Source: Marchantia polymorpha subsp. ruderalis (Eukaryota > Streptophyta > Marchantiopsida > Marchantiales > Marchantiaceae). From it: DNA of 64,000 nucleotides. Under the pieces are notes generated by a model. It made no database searches. It was not told the origin of the DNA and saw only the letters and a program-made list of their open reading frames with translations. Of this stretch, positions 32,321 through 44,710 are shown piece by piece. Within the stretch, counting starts at the first letter, position 1, and each line of letters opens with the position of its first letter. The stretch spans positions 16,438,001-16,502,000 of the forward strand of contig AP031358.1 of NCBI GenBank assembly GCA_037833965.1. Reading direction: 5' to 3'. Position numbers and translations under genes: made by a program.

Positions 32321-35300
32321 ATGGCAGCCGAGGCGAAAGCTAAAGGAAATGCCGCATTTTCAGCAGGCAGATTTGGAGACGCCATAGAGCACTTTTCAGA
32401 GGCCATTACTCATGCACCAGAGAATCATGTTCTCTACTCCAACCGTTCGGCCGCTTTCGCTTCCCTTCAGAAATATGAAGATGCTCTTAAGGATGCAGAG
32501 AAGACTGTTGAGCTGAAACCCGACTGGGGAAAAGGATATAGTAGACTTGGAGCCGCCTTCGTTGGCCTTGGGAAGCACGAAGACGCAGTTGGTGCTTACC
32601 AGAGGGGTTTAGAGCTTGACCCTAATAACGGAGCACTGAAATCCGCTCTTGCTGATGCTCGAGCAGCAGCTACAAGGGCATCGCGAACACCTCCTGTAGG
32701 CGCCGGGTCTCCATTCGGCAACATTTTTCAGGGTCCGGATGTTTGGGTTAAAATCCAGAATGATCCCACAGCAAAGTCATACCTGGCGCAACCAGACTTC
32801 GTGAAAATGCTCCAAGACGTACAGAGAAGCCCCAGTAACCTTAATCGGTACATCAGTGATCCTCGAATGATGCACGTTCTGGGAGTCCTCCTCGGGGTTA
32901 ATATTCAAACCCCTTCAGCGGAGGATATGGAGACGATGAGGTCGGAAGATGAGCCTGAAGTAGTCCAGCAGACACCCAGGTCACCTCCAAAACCGGCAGA
33001 AGTAAAGAGAGAACCTGAGCCCAAGAAAGAACCCGAGCCAGAGCCAATGGATATCCCCGACGAAGAAAAGGAGAAGAGGGAGAGAAAGGCCCAGGCTTTG
33101 AAGGAGAAAGAATTGGGTAATGAGTTTTACAAGAAGAAGCTATTTGATGAGGCTGTCTCCCACTACACTAAAGCCCTGGAGTTATACGACGAAGACATAT
33201 CATTTTTGACGAACAGAGCCGCTGTGTATTTGGAAATGGGCCAGGTATGCGGCTGTGTTCTACACGTAAAATTGGTTTCTTTATCGGACATTATGGTTTT
33301 AGAAAATTCTCTAATTGACCACTTTTTATCGATGGGTTGTCATGCAGTACGAAAACTGCATCAAGGATTGTGACAAGGCGGTTGAACGAGGTCGAGAAGT
33401 CCACGCAGACTACAAAATGATTTCAAGGGCTTTGACGAGGAAAGGAACAGCGTATGTAAAGCTGGCAAAATGTTCAAAAGACTACGACATAGCTATTGAA
33501 GCTTTCAATAAGGCATTAACAGAGCATCGGAATCCTGACACTTTGAAAAGACTGAACGATGCTGAGAGAACGAAGAAAGAGTTAGAACAACAAGAATACT
33601 ATGATCCCAAGTTGGCCGACGAGGAGAGGGAGAAAGGTAAGTCCAAGTTCAACACGTTTTACTGTTGAAGAGGTGCGCAATGTGATTGTCGTGTGTTTTG
33701 AGACATGGAGAAGAAATAGACCTAATCGATATAGACTTGTAAGTTGTTTGTCATGGAAATGAAGCACATAAACTGTTCCTATCTACTTCGAAATCAACCT
33801 GTCCAAGCAGGTCGCATGGTATACCACTCAAAGGCTGTGGCAGAGATATAATCGTTGGTGTTCGGTGGGATTTGTCCCCCCAGAGAGATTCCAGGGCTTT
33901 CTTTCTAGGCCTTTCATGCTGTCCACATCGTTAATCATCATAGTTCGTCCTTTGGTTCATCTGGCGAGGGTTTTACCTTCCCTAATAGCTCAGTTGGATA
34001 TGAATCTTCCGGTTCCTTTAACTGACAAAGGACCTTGTGGGACTGTAGGGAACGACTTCTTCAAGAAGGCTGACTACCCCGTAGCTATTAAGCATTACAC
34101 TGAAGCCCTAAAGAGAAATCCAACAGATGTCAAGGTTTGCTTTCTCCAAAAGCCCTTTACTTATATATGAACGGCCTGAGGAGATGTTTTTCTTTGTAAT
34201 CGGTTGTGTGATTTTTTTTCGGATGTCCTGCTAATATAGTATTACTATGGCCATAGTATGTAGTATTTTTTATCACTCACTCAGCGTGGCTCTTTTGTGA
34301 CATCATTCTAGGCTTTCAGCAACAGAGCTGCGTGCTATACCAAGCTAGGAGCACTGCCTGAAGGACTGAAGGATGCAAACAAGTGCATCGAAATTGATGA
34401 AAAGTTTGTGAAAGGATACTCTAGGAAAGGAACTATTCAATTTTTCATGAAGGAGTATGACAAGGCTTTGGAAACGTATCAGGTTAGTAAATTCTTCTTG
34501 TAACATTCCAATTTCGTATAATGCTACAGCCGATGCGTCAATCAAACTTACTCGATAACTGCAAGCTTGCGTTGTGTTTAGTCTCCTTATCTTGTGGTGT
34601 ATGTCGGGATCAGCTTTCCACGTGATGTTTGTTTCCATCATACTTACATGTATAATGCATTGTGTCGTGTAGATTGGTCTTAAGCACGAACCGGAGAACC
34701 AGGAACTGCTGGATGGCGCTCGGAGGTGAATTTCAGTAATTTCTGTGTCATTACATTGCAGTTTTCCTATTAGGTCCATCCTGTCTGTGGATGTGCTTCC
34801 ACCTCATGTTGATAAGGAGGAATATGTGTATGGCATCAGTGGCTATCAAGGATCAAAGTTCTAGAAGCCATTTTACGTCAAAGGAATTGTGCGTTTGGTT
34901 TAGCAGGTTTTGGAGTATTTGTGTTCTAAGGTACCTCTACCCTAACTAATCAAAAGGTGAATGCGGGCATGACAATGGAATATAAGTATTTTTCGGAATC
35001 GGAAGGGAGCACTACACTGAAAGGTGTTAAATGCCCAGGATATAGGAGGAAGTTGCTGTTTACTGATGTAGTTTATTACTGCCTGCACGCAACGTTATTG
35101 GCAGATGCATTGATCAAATCAATAAGACCAACAGAGGTGACATTAGCGCAGAGGACTTAAAGGAGAGACAGGTGATTGTCAAAATCAATGACCATATGTT
35201 TCTAATTCGTTGCCAAGCTCTTGTTTGCACTTTGTGAGCAGATCTTTCGGTTTTGTATGCTGATATTAACTTTGTATTTTCTCTGACAGGCCAAGGCCAT

Positions 35301-35674
35301 GCAAGATCCAGAAATTCAAGGAATCCTTTCAGATCCTATCATGCGCCAGGTGAGTTTTGAAACCGATAATGAAAGTGAATTTAACGTGTGTCCGTTTGAG
35401 TTCTGTAGGTGATATCATCAGTGGTAACCCGAGCAATTGGTCTTTTTTAGTACCGAAAGCGGAAATCTTCAGTTCCAGAAGTCGTCATAGCTTTGTACAG
35501 GGTGCTGCAAAAAGCTCAGTCTTCTACCACTCTTGGTCTTACCTTCATTCTCGATTACAGGTTCTGACCGATTTCCAAGAGAATCCCAAGGCTGCACAAG
35601 AGCATATGAAGAACCCTATGGTAATGGGAAAGATTCAAAAGCTCGTGAACGCGGGCATTGTTCAAGTGCGTTGA
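32321..35674 (+). CDS. HOP: HOP/STI1 Hsp70-Hsp90 organizing co-chaperone
   Basis: Eight coding exons with consistent GT-AG phases: 32321-33244, 33348-33636, 34049-34134, 34312-34482, 34673-34725, 35105-35171, 35290-35349, 35561-35674; 587 residues, the usual plant HOP length. TPR1 covers about residues 1-110, and the carboxylate-clamp residues Lys6, Asn10, Asn41, Lys71 and Arg75, which grip the EEVD end of Hsp70, are all present. DP1 is about 140-197. A charged, Lys/Glu/Pro-rich linker (about 215-255) precedes TPR2A (about 258-370, the Hsp90-binding unit) and TPR2B (about 400-515, with SNRAACY and KGYSRKG). The C-terminal DP2 (about 525-587) contains [10 protein letters not shown] and ends in GIVQVR. 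HOP hands client proteins from Hsp70 to Hsp90 in the cytosol. The start is the first ATG after the 5'UTR intron. No truncation or missing key residue. Confidence 0.97.
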
Positions 35675-37347
35675 CCTTAGAAACAAAGGTCATACTCGGC
35701 CTGTTTGCGCACATGTTCAGGAGATGGTTTTCCTTAGCCTTATTCTGTAGATTTACTTCAAAGAGTTTTCATGCGTGATCGTACACCTCTTTCACTTGTT
35801 GCAAGTGATGGGCTCTTTTCAGTTTTCAAGAGCAGAGTTGTTGTAAGTGGAAAAGTGGGGACTGAAGATATATTTTGAGAATCCCATGTAAACTGCCACC
35901 GTATCTCAGCACCTATCTGTGGAGTATCACTTCCATCCAGAAATCTGATCTTGGATGTAGTCGTTGAGGCACTCTGTCACCCACAACCAGCTGGGACATG
36001 ACTGTTTTTAGTATGATCATGGTTGGAGGTGAAATTGTGAGCACGAAGTTCTCGTTTCAATTGATTCCCTGTAAAGATGGGAATTTATCCCTGAAAAATG
36101 TTTTCCATCATCCAGAGTCCAGCGCGTAATGTGTATGTTTTTGCGAATGTACCAAAGTTCGATTTTCTACCTCCTGTACTGTGTAAATGTAATGAAATGT
36201 CGTATTCTCTTCTGCCACATGGTTGGCAGCCACATTGAGACTTGGAATGGACAAATGCGACTTCAATCTGATGCGTCGGGCAAGAGATGAGATAGTAATT
36301 ACATGCGGATACGATCATGATCAACAGTGATATGTATCTTGATTTTTGCAATTGATGTTCTCTTGCAACGACTGGGCAGACGAGTCGAGTTGACGACTAT
36401 CTTTCTGGACATCGCATGCCTTGTGTGTATTTGAGAACCTATTATGATAAAAGGCAGAGTCACTCGTCAGCATGATATGATACCATAACTATGTCTGTTG
36501 GCCTAGGACATTTGTTCTGTTTGCTGAACCGGAATGAGAGGGTCATGCTCTCACAGCAGCAAGTGGATCAGCTGCAAGAACTTGCATCTACAGGACAAAC
36601 TTAGAACTTGAGCACTTGGAGCTCATTCAATGCGTGTCACACGGTGGTGCACAAGACTAGGACATGGATCGGGTTGGCGGCTGCAGCGAGCTTCAAGCTT
36701 CAGGCTCTGTTCTAATTGCCACAGGCGAAGAGCACGTGCAATTTGCTCATGTGTTACGAATCCATGGTATCAATTTGCCAATCGTGTGACTCAAAATTGC
36801 TTCAATCTCGACCTGTGGCCAATACCGTACGCCCAATATCAGGACGAAAGTCCTCTATCCTGCATCGGTGCGAGGAACTTTTTACCGATGTTACAACAAA
36901 TTGGGAATGCATGGTGACTTTTGATGTCTCATGTACTCCTCAATCAAGTTGACTCAAGTGCAAAGAACTCATTTGGTTCATTTGTGGACATTTTGCACCT
37001 CATGAGGTATAAATGTCTACGACATGCAGCTGAAAGAGTAAGGGGAAAATGTCTCTAGTCGTTGCCATAGCCGAGAGGTTCTTCTCAGGAAGATCACGTT
37101 GCATGAGGGTTTTCCCCGGTGACCTTGAAGCGCAACCCTGCTGTGGCATACGCAAAACCCTAGTTGGGATGTCGGGAAGATGTTAGCAGTAAGCAGACGA
37201 ATCAAGAGTACGGTGCAAAGACTGGCTCTTGGTGAGATGGGTACCTTCCATCTCAAAATGACATGAGTACGAAACGAGATAAGAGGATGTATTAAGGTTT
37301 GCAAGCGAGCTCGTTTCACACTCTGTACCTTGGCGACGACGCACTGC
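35675..37347. other. HOP 3' flank, no supported gene
   Basis: The first part is presumably HOP 3'UTR. The rest holds short unsupported ORFs and the 5' flank of the SWIM gene. Confidence 0.5.
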
Positions 37348-37433
37348 ATGAATTTTGGTTGAAGGCTCCGCGAAAGACCTTATTCGAGGGATGAATTTTG
37401 GTTGAAGGCTCCGCGAAAGACCTTATTCGAGGG
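37348..37433. repeat. Perfect 43-bp tandem duplication
   Basis: 37348-37390 and 37391-37433 are identical 43-bp units, each starting atgaattttggttgaagg. The second copy ends exactly at the ATG of the SWIM-domain gene. Because 43 is not a multiple of three, the copies lie in different frames. The second copy has a TGA in the gene's frame at 37392-37394, so the duplication does not add coding sequence to the chosen start. Confidence 0.98.
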
Positions 37434-37850
37434 ATGGCAGCACAGGAGGCCGCAAATTGGGCACTAGCTTGCATCAGACCTGCACCACCTGGATCGCCTC
37501 CATTCTCCACCTTGACAGATGATCAGATTCTGGCGCTTCACTTTCTGTTCAACAAAACTCTGGACAAGGCGGTGCGGATAATAGAGCAGGGAGGAGTGTA
37601 CCGACTTGTGGCTGAACCGAGTAGACGAGAGGTGTTTCAGGTGATGGGGAATCCGAAAGAAAATCAGCACTACGTGTGTTTCCCCGAGCATTTCTGCTCG
37701 TGCCATGCGTTTTTCTTCGACATCGTATCTCGAGGTCATCAAATTTGTTGCAAACATCAACTGGCTGCAAGATTAGCAGCAGCTCTTCAGGTCTTTAAAC
37801 CGATCACCGTCACCGACGTTGAACTCACACAGCTTCTACTGGACATGTGA
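37434..37850 (+). CDS. SWS1/ZSWIM7-like SWIM zinc-finger protein
   Basis: A 138-residue single-exon frame starting at the first in-frame ATG after an upstream stop. Residues 53-85 (GGVYRLVAEPSRREVFQVMG and following) form the SWS1 beta-rich segment. The SWIM metal site is CSC at 88-90 (Cys88, Cys90) followed by CKH at 106-108 (Cys106, His108), spacing CxC-x15-CxH. The C-terminal part ITVTDVELTQLLLDM matches the conserved end of the family. Human ZSWIM7 is about the same length. SWS1 proteins partner with RAD51 paralogs (Shu-type complex) to promote RAD51 loading in homologous recombination; I recall the Arabidopsis relative as a SNI1 suppressor (SSN2). The absence of introns could indicate retroposition. 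The start abuts the 43-bp duplication. Confidence 0.88.
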   Translation: MAAQEAANWALACIRPAPPGSPPFSTLTDDQILALHFLFNKTLDKAVRIIEQGGVYRLVAEPSRREVFQVMGNPKENQHYVCFPEHFCSCHAFFFDIVSRGHQICCKHQLAARLAAALQVFKPITVTDVELTQLLLDM

Positions 37851-40848
37851 ATTGGGTCATCGTCCCACATCAGATTCTGTTCGGTTCACCAGGTCCAGAA
37901 CCTAAGGATCGAATTCGAACGACGATACACATTTGACATGGTACATGGTGCCGGAGCGGCGACCTAGACGCCAGGTGAAACTCATCTCACGCCTTGTAAG
38001 AAATCGGTCAACAAATCTTACCGTTTCTGAAAATTATGCATGCAGTTCCGCCAGTCACACTCATTGGATCGAGGCAGCTGGCGCAGACACTTACAGGCCC
38101 CTCTGGATCCCGAAGAGGCTCACCAAATGAGGCCAATGCTTACGAATCCAGATCAGCGCAGCCTCCAGAAGTAGGTCACTTCTAGTCACAGGACTGCCAG
38201 TCGAAGAACAACCAGTTGATGACATTTTCGATCGGTGGAAGTCAGTCCATTCACTTCCTGAGTATGTGACTGAAGGGTTTTGTAATTACGAACAGAGCCT
38301 GAGGATAAAACCAGTGAAGAACTTGCACTGCACACAAACTGCCACACCGACATCATGTCCTGCTCTGCTATGCACTACTAACTCCAGAACACAAGTCGTA
38401 CATGCTGTGCAGATTCTGCGATGTCAAAGTCTGTGCATGTCCTACACCCTCGGCCTCGTAGTATGTACGCCCACACCGTAAGACATGAATTGTACTGTTT
38501 GAACAATGATGATCAGATAATTCTCAGCTGAAGGGTTGCGTTGGAGGCACCTGAATCCGAACAGAGCGAAGAGGATCTTCTGTAGAATGAGGCAATCTTT
38601 TTGTCGCCTGTGTATGACTAACATGTAGCCTGAAAGTTCTCATCTGATAATAAACAGAGACCAGATTACGTGCTGCGGACAACCTTTTGCACAAGGTGGT
38701 GTTTCTTGCAGTGCATGTTCTGCTGGTACCAGTGATGGAGCTAATCTGCACAGGTGAGAGTGATACAACATCATTTCGTCATAACCTGGGAGGAATTGAG
38801 TGCCAGCTCGCAATGAAGACAACGCTAACATTGCGACTTGCACTGCAATGAAGGAAAACCAATTCTCTTGTTCGTGAATACCATTCTGAATAGTGGTCTG
38901 AAATCAGGAACATGCGAAGTAAGTAACAAGGATTTGGATCATGACGGGTTTGCTACATACAGTAGTTAGATTTCGAGGTCTAAATGCATACCTAGTTTAT
39001 CGATGATTGTGATTTCATATTATGATTAAAATGCTTTAGTTATATGCCTCTGTGATTGAACTTAGAGATCAAATGTTTTTATACCTTTGAAGAGCAACGA
39101 AATGCCAATGTATTTGATGAAGAGGCTGTAACCAATCATAATCGTTTACAACCTATCATTGTTCGCATATACATATCATAATCCAAGAGCTTCTGTGACT
39201 CTCCTTTGTCAGTGCAATGGCTACTCGTTATCAAAGCTTTAAAACAACCACTGTTGATCATATCCAATTCCAACACATAACCTCGGAATTGGTTTTATTT
39301 ATCAAAACCAACCGCGTGAATGGCTAATTTGTAGAGAATTCAAAAACTACTAGAGCAGACTCAATTCCTCCATCTATACCTTTTCAGTCGTCTGGTTGAT
39401 CGTACTTCGATCAAAAGTTGAATTAGCGTATCAAAATTATCATTTAACTGTTCGGGCATCATCGGTAAATGACGACTGAAATGTCAGTTGGACAACTGAT
39501 ATTTCGGTGGTGTAAGACGTTTCTAGTCATGGGATTCAGCCAAAGCTTATTTCAAAAATCCGCTAAGAATCTTGAAGCAAACGGCATCACAGAGCAGAGC
39601 TTGCATACTTAAGAACCGAACTGGAGCGAAGCCATTTCACGGCAGGCAGGCAGCATCATGGCACCTGCGATCACAGATGCGATGATCTGTTTGCGTTTTG
39701 TACCGAGGAGATTCATCTCCATGCTACAATGCCAAATAACGAGAACAAGAATTGCGGAGTTGTCGTTGATACGGAGAAACACTGAGCACACAGTGCACAA
39801 ATGTGTCGCCTTCCTCTTCCACAATCCAGATTGAGTAATATCTGAATGAGATATCCTGAATAAGCAGTAAAAGGTCACATGCGGAGCTCATTCACTTCCC
39901 CCCTCGCAACCCATGTCCCCTCAGCACCGTGCAGTTGTTATATGTGCTGCAACTGGAGAGTTAGCTACCAATGCTGGCCTCGGCTGTGTTATCATGTTTT
40001 CTCATTCATAGCCATATCAATCTGAATGAATTGCGAGTGACTCGTTGAGCTGTGCACGTGAGCAAGGTTCTTTGCAGAATCCACAAACTTGAGACGAAGG
40101 TATATATTTAAGCTTGACCTTTCGGAGTCGAGGCCTGGATTGATGTCATTAATATAGTCCACTCGAGCATGTACAGTAAGTACCAGCGCATACGAGTGGA
40201 TCTTTTTGTCATCATGCTACATTATCATCAGTAGGTCCACAATAATCTTGGCTCCCGTCGGAGCGTTTCAGGCATTCCTGCTTGCTCGAGTACAGGGTTT
40301 AAGCATCGGCGAGACGATGCATGTTGGGTAATTCAAGACCGTGAGATGAGCTACCATCATCTTGAACTTCCAGTAGCTGCTTCTAGAACCTTCAATTAGT
40401 GTTGGTCCATGATCCATTTTCTCGGTGGATTGGAACTCTTTTCATGTGCCAGATTATCCGATTGTATCGTCGTCGTCGTCGTCATCATCGCAGAATGCCG
40501 ATGGCAGAAACTCTGAAGTGAAGTTTAGATCTCCGAACTAACTACTTGAAGCTGATCATCCTCAGTACGCACCTGCTGATTTTCTATCAAAATGAGGATC
40601 CACCTCAGTGAATGCATAGGCATCATGACTTCACAGTCCAGACCCCTACAATACGTACTGAAGACAACACCTAGACACTCTTCAAACGCTCCACCCTCTG
40701 ATTGCTAATCTCACCCCGGCAACTTAGTTTTGCTGCAGAGCGATTTTCTCCAAGGGCTCACTGAAACTGCGCAACCTTGAACTCGACAGCCACTCCATGG
40801 ATTCAAAATCTGGAGCTGCTGCAGGGAATGCCGAACTTATTCACCAGA
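37851..40848. other. No supported gene
   Basis: Short ORFs only. A foldback (about 39382-39505) is described separately. A run of CGT and CAT triplets occurs near 40468-40489. Confidence 0.5.
39382..39505. repeat. Nested inverted repeats, foldback-like
   Basis: tttcagtcgtc (39382-39392) is the exact reverse complement of gacgactgaaa (39471-39481). Directly overlapping, gaaatgtcagttg (39478-39490) pairs with caactgatatttc (39493-39505) with one mismatch. Together they look like remains of a small foldback element. Confidence 0.55.
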
Positions 40849-41154
40849 TCAGTGAAGTTCTCTCTTCTCCAGCTTCTCGGCCACTCCTGATAAGTAGCCC
40901 ACTATAGCCTGCCCCATGTATTCTAGCATGTACCCAAACCACAAGGTCACACCCGTATACTGCCACCGAACCATCTTCACCAGCACCGTGGTTCTGTCGT
41001 CGCCCTCGGCCACAAGCACGTTGTGATCGACTGGATAGCTGCAAGACGACCGCTTCCTCTCGAGCTGTGCATCCTGAGACATTTCTACGGCCTTCTTCAT
41101 TTTCACATCCATCTCCTCGGTGGCTGCTGATTTCAATGGAAGACAGTTCCACAT
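40849..41154 (-). CDS. Possible small protein of unknown function
   Basis: A 101-codon frame from an ATG at 41154 to a stop at 40849. The first half is charged and Lys/Glu-rich. Residues about 66-90 (WQYTGVTLWFGYMLEYMGQA) are aromatic and hydrophobic and could be a membrane-associated helix. I recognise no family. The second frame on the same strand also stays open for 103 codons, which weakens the case. It might be the last exon of a longer minus-strand gene, since upstream frames (41430-41330) are also open, but no clear splice linkage was found. Confidence 0.3.
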   Translation of the reverse strand: MWNCLPLKSAATEEMDVKMKKAVEMSQDAQLERKRSSCSYPVDHNVLVAEGDDRTTVLVKMVRWQYTGVTLWFGYMLEYMGQAIVGYLSGVAEKLEKRELH

Positions 41155-42284
41155 TCTGTCTGAACTGTCGGATTCTCGAAATGCTTTATCGTCGTACTAA
41201 AACCTCCCTCGAGTCGGGCACACGTGCAGCTCCTCGGCTCTGGCAGGAGACAGAAATCTAGAACAGAAGCAGGAGCAGAAGCAGTCCCAGAAGCTCTAAC
41301 CACAGTCCGAGTCAATCGGCAATCTCGTGGCTGCTGCCGAAGTGAGCCCAGAAGAGGTCGAATTCGTCCTCGTCTGGATGATGCAAGCGGCGTTCGTCAG
41401 AGCTGCTTGATGGAGCGCGGCCCTGTCGCTTATTTTCTTTAGTTATCGGATCTAGTTATGTTTTCGAGCACAACGGCATGTTCTGGGCAGTGATCTCACC
41501 ACGATCGAAATGCTTCCTCTCTAAAAAGAACAAAATTGTAGTAGCAAAGCCAAGAAAGCTCTCACTCTCTTCTTCTTCTGTAAAGGTAATCCTGAACTGA
41601 GTGACTCGTTCTATGCGATGGTTGCCGATGCCTCTTCCTCTAGAAATCCAGCCGATCCAAGCTAAAGGGAACTGCCTTCTGATCCTGTCTGCGTCTATCT
41701 CTCTCTCTCTTTCTGGACAGATCGAATTGAGACGGAGCACTCAGGCTCTCTTATACGCGATCATCCCTCAGCTTACTGTCGGATGATCTAGTGCAGGCAT
41801 GTAGTGATCCAGCAGTCCAAGAATCTCTACCAATCTTGGAAGGGTTGGGTCGAGGAGCTGTCAATCGTGAGCAGTAGATGGGAAACATTCTGCATGGAAT
41901 CTGACGTACGCAATTACAACGTCCAATGCTCTCATATTCTTCGCCTTCTTGGCCCCCGTGAAATCGTGCAGCAGCTTTGGAGTACATTCGAGACAAGCGT
42001 ATCTTTACCCGCTGGTGACTCGCAAGAGAGAAGGCTGGCTGGGCTGCAATTTTACAGCTCCATGGGAACTCAATGGTTGCTATCTTTGCCTTGCGCTCCT
42101 AGGATCTTTCTCTTGAGATTTGGAGTTTTGAGAGATGCCCTTGACAGCACATCTACAGGTGCAAATTTTGCAGCTGCCCTGTGATTAGCACAACCAAAAT
42201 CCTAATGAGCCATATGGCGGAGTCACACAATCGAAAAGATAATTTATTTCATCACATTGCTCTGAGATTTTGTCGGCTTCGTTT

Positions 42285-42309
42285 ACTTTCGTGTAACATA
42301 CACGAAAGT
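42285..42309. repeat. 11-bp inverted repeat with 3-base loop
   Basis: actttcgtgta (42285-42295) and tacacgaaagt (42299-42309) are exact reverse complements. Confidence 0.8.
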
Positions 42310-42375
42310 ATTGTTGGATTATTGTTGAGAGCCTCAAGGTAAAAGAATTCTTCATTGGCGGACTCTGATGTTTAT

Positions 42376-42609
42376 TCAGTGCCTGGGCAGGGTATACACA
42401 CAGCAATACAGCACAGCTTTCGGGGTGCCCAGACTTGATGAAAACGCTGCGAAGATGGTCTGAGCCCAGATGGTTCTCCGGTGATGTGAGAAGAGTGCGA
42501 ATACAGCGAGCAGTGCGAGTGCTCCTCCGATGTGACCGATGCCTCCCTCGGCAAACAATGGTTAGCTGAAGGCCCAAGAACGCGCGAGAAATGGCACTGC
42601 GACAGTCAT
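42376..42609 (-). pseudogene. Small hydrophobic ORF interrupted by TAA
   Basis: An ATG at 42609 opens MTVAVPFLARSWAFS, then a TAA at 42564-42562, and the same frame continues to a stop at 42378-42376 with PLFAEGGIGHIGGALALLAV and a second hydrophobic stretch. The joined frame would give a protein of about 76 residues with a membrane helix. A second frame is also open here. It may be a recently broken small gene or chance; no family was recognised. Confidence 0.25.
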
Positions 42610-44264
42610 GGCTTTTTCTTTCTCCCCTCCTCTCGAACTGGTTAAAGGTCAAAAAGTTCTAAAATTAAGCTCCATGGATGCTCTGCTGGTGGCATGCAAA
42701 GGTGAGCTGATTCGCAGGGTGACGATGATCATCCCAGCCTCGACGTCAGCTGCAGCTGTACATGCACGTACTTAGCCCCGGCTTCTAAAGTTCCAATCCT
42801 AAATGTCCCCTTTCTAGCGTGTGGTAACCTGTTCGCGGCTCTTGACATCATCGAGAGCTACTGCGAGAATACTGCAGTTGCTCGTGGCCCACTCGGTGCG
42901 ACAACTCGTAAGACGATGTGGATCTGCATGGAGTTGTCTCACTGTGATCCTCATGGGCCCAAGGGCATGAGATCACCGTACACCCTACGCATCATCAGCA
43001 CACTTGACCTTCAAAAGGGTCACGATCCACAACACCTTAAATCAGGTCTTGTATATAACACACATCTTGTGGCGATGCGCTTTGGCTAGAGAATCTGACA
43101 AACGTAAAGAATATCTTGAGTCCACTGCTTGGAAGGGATATGCTTCTTCCTTCACTAGCACATAAGTTAAGTTTCTGAGACCTCCATTTGTGGACGATCT
43201 GTCAGACTTAGCTGAAATCAAGTGCTTGTATTACCAAGGCTTGGATGCACCAATCTGAGAGGTGCTTGTCAGTATATCGCTGCTGCTTAACCCAGACCAG
43301 CAACGGCAAGGGACGTTCTCACGCATCAGCTTGATCTGTTATTCAGCTTCGAATATTTTCGTCAGGTCCACAACTCTCGGCGAGCAGGTCCATACTAGAA
43401 ATCACCGCTAGGGAGCTCCTATCGTGCATTTATGAATGTCTTTTATAACCACTCGCTTAGATTGGAAGAAAAGCATCGTCATGAACCTGCTCACTGTAGT
43501 CTGGATTATGTGAAGCAGAATTGCACCGATAGTGCTGCATAAGTGAATACAGGAAACAAGCACCGAGAGAGGATGTCAATTTGACTAAAGGTATCTACAT
43601 GCCTTCGGAATCCGGAATCCGTGACAGATATCAGCAGCAGTCGCTCAATATCGTCAAACACGAAAGGCAATCTGGATGAGGATACATGCTAAAACTAAAG
43701 GGACAGTACTAGCACAGGGCGTGTGTGGTCGGGCCAGTCCGGTCACCACGTGTTAGATATGACTATCACTATCCCTTAAGGACATGGACGTGCTCATTAG
43801 CCTGACCTCGTGTTTAATAGCTATCGCAGTACCTTGCCTACATCTGCCTACCTTGACTCAATTGCTTGATCTTTCAGTTCATGCAGTAGTGTACAGAAAG
43901 CTTCTACTTTCTTCACTTCGTGCATTGAAATTGAGTCATACAAGACTTTGAACTTCAAGAAGTTCGGTTAAACTGAAGTGACGAGCTCAGAGGTTCGGGA
44001 CTGACAGTAATGAGATGCTGTTTATCGCCAACCTACAACTCTGCAATCTACTGGACTGAGTCATACATCGATCAATCCCATTTACAAGCGATTCTCTCAT
44101 CATATAGATTGACATGAAAGCTTTTCTTCATGATATTCAGAGTGATGCAGGGAAGATTGTAAGGAGCCAGTGACACATCCAGTTGACATTTGTGTACATG
44201 ACAACCGCTCTGTCTTTAAATCGCTTACATAGGAACTGCCATGCGCAGCGGGTGGGCAACGAAC
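42610..44264. other. No supported gene
   Basis: No ORF longer than 60 codons and no recognisable domain. Confidence 0.55.
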
Positions 44265-44710
44265 TTAAGTCCACATGGACGTGAGCGACCAGGTCGATCT
44301 CAACATCTCGAGCAGAGCTCTCTCAGCCTCGGTGCAACTGTGTTCGTACACAGCCAGAATCTTAGCATGGGTATGATCTATGGCAGCCTTGTATTCATTG
44401 ACTGACAAGCCTGGATCTTGTTTGGCAAGCGTTCCAAGTTTTGTAAGCATGTAACCTTGGCCTGCATTGATAGCTCCGCAGTGTCAGTGTCCATCAGATC
44501 TCAACAGTTCCATCTCACGCGACACATTGAAGCTTCTTCAGGTGGCGTCTGACATATGTTTCGGCCACTTGCCGATCAGAGCCTCGAGGCACCAGCATCG
44601 ACCTTCAAACGGAGGACTATTTCCACGAGGAAGTTCGTGTCCAAGTCCTTGCCTGACGTGCTGTGCATGGTGAGCGAGCAGCAACGTCGGCAGATTCTCT
44701 CTGGTCTGTT
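44265..44710 (-). pseudogene. Decayed protein-coding remnant, family unknown
   Basis: Read on the minus strand, three neighbouring frames carry protein-like sequence in order: MHSTSGKDLDTNFLVEIVL (from 44669), then DRQVAETYVRRHLKKLQC, then MELLRSDGH, a TGA, and HCGAINAGQGYMLTKLGTLA continuing to a stop at 44265-44267. The frame changes and the stop suggest a pseudogene of a helical protein. A short intron (gtgagatgg to aatgcag) could replace part of this damage, but its phases do not fit. A plus-strand ORF of 99 codons overlaps and cannot be excluded. I recognise no domain. Confidence 0.3.
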
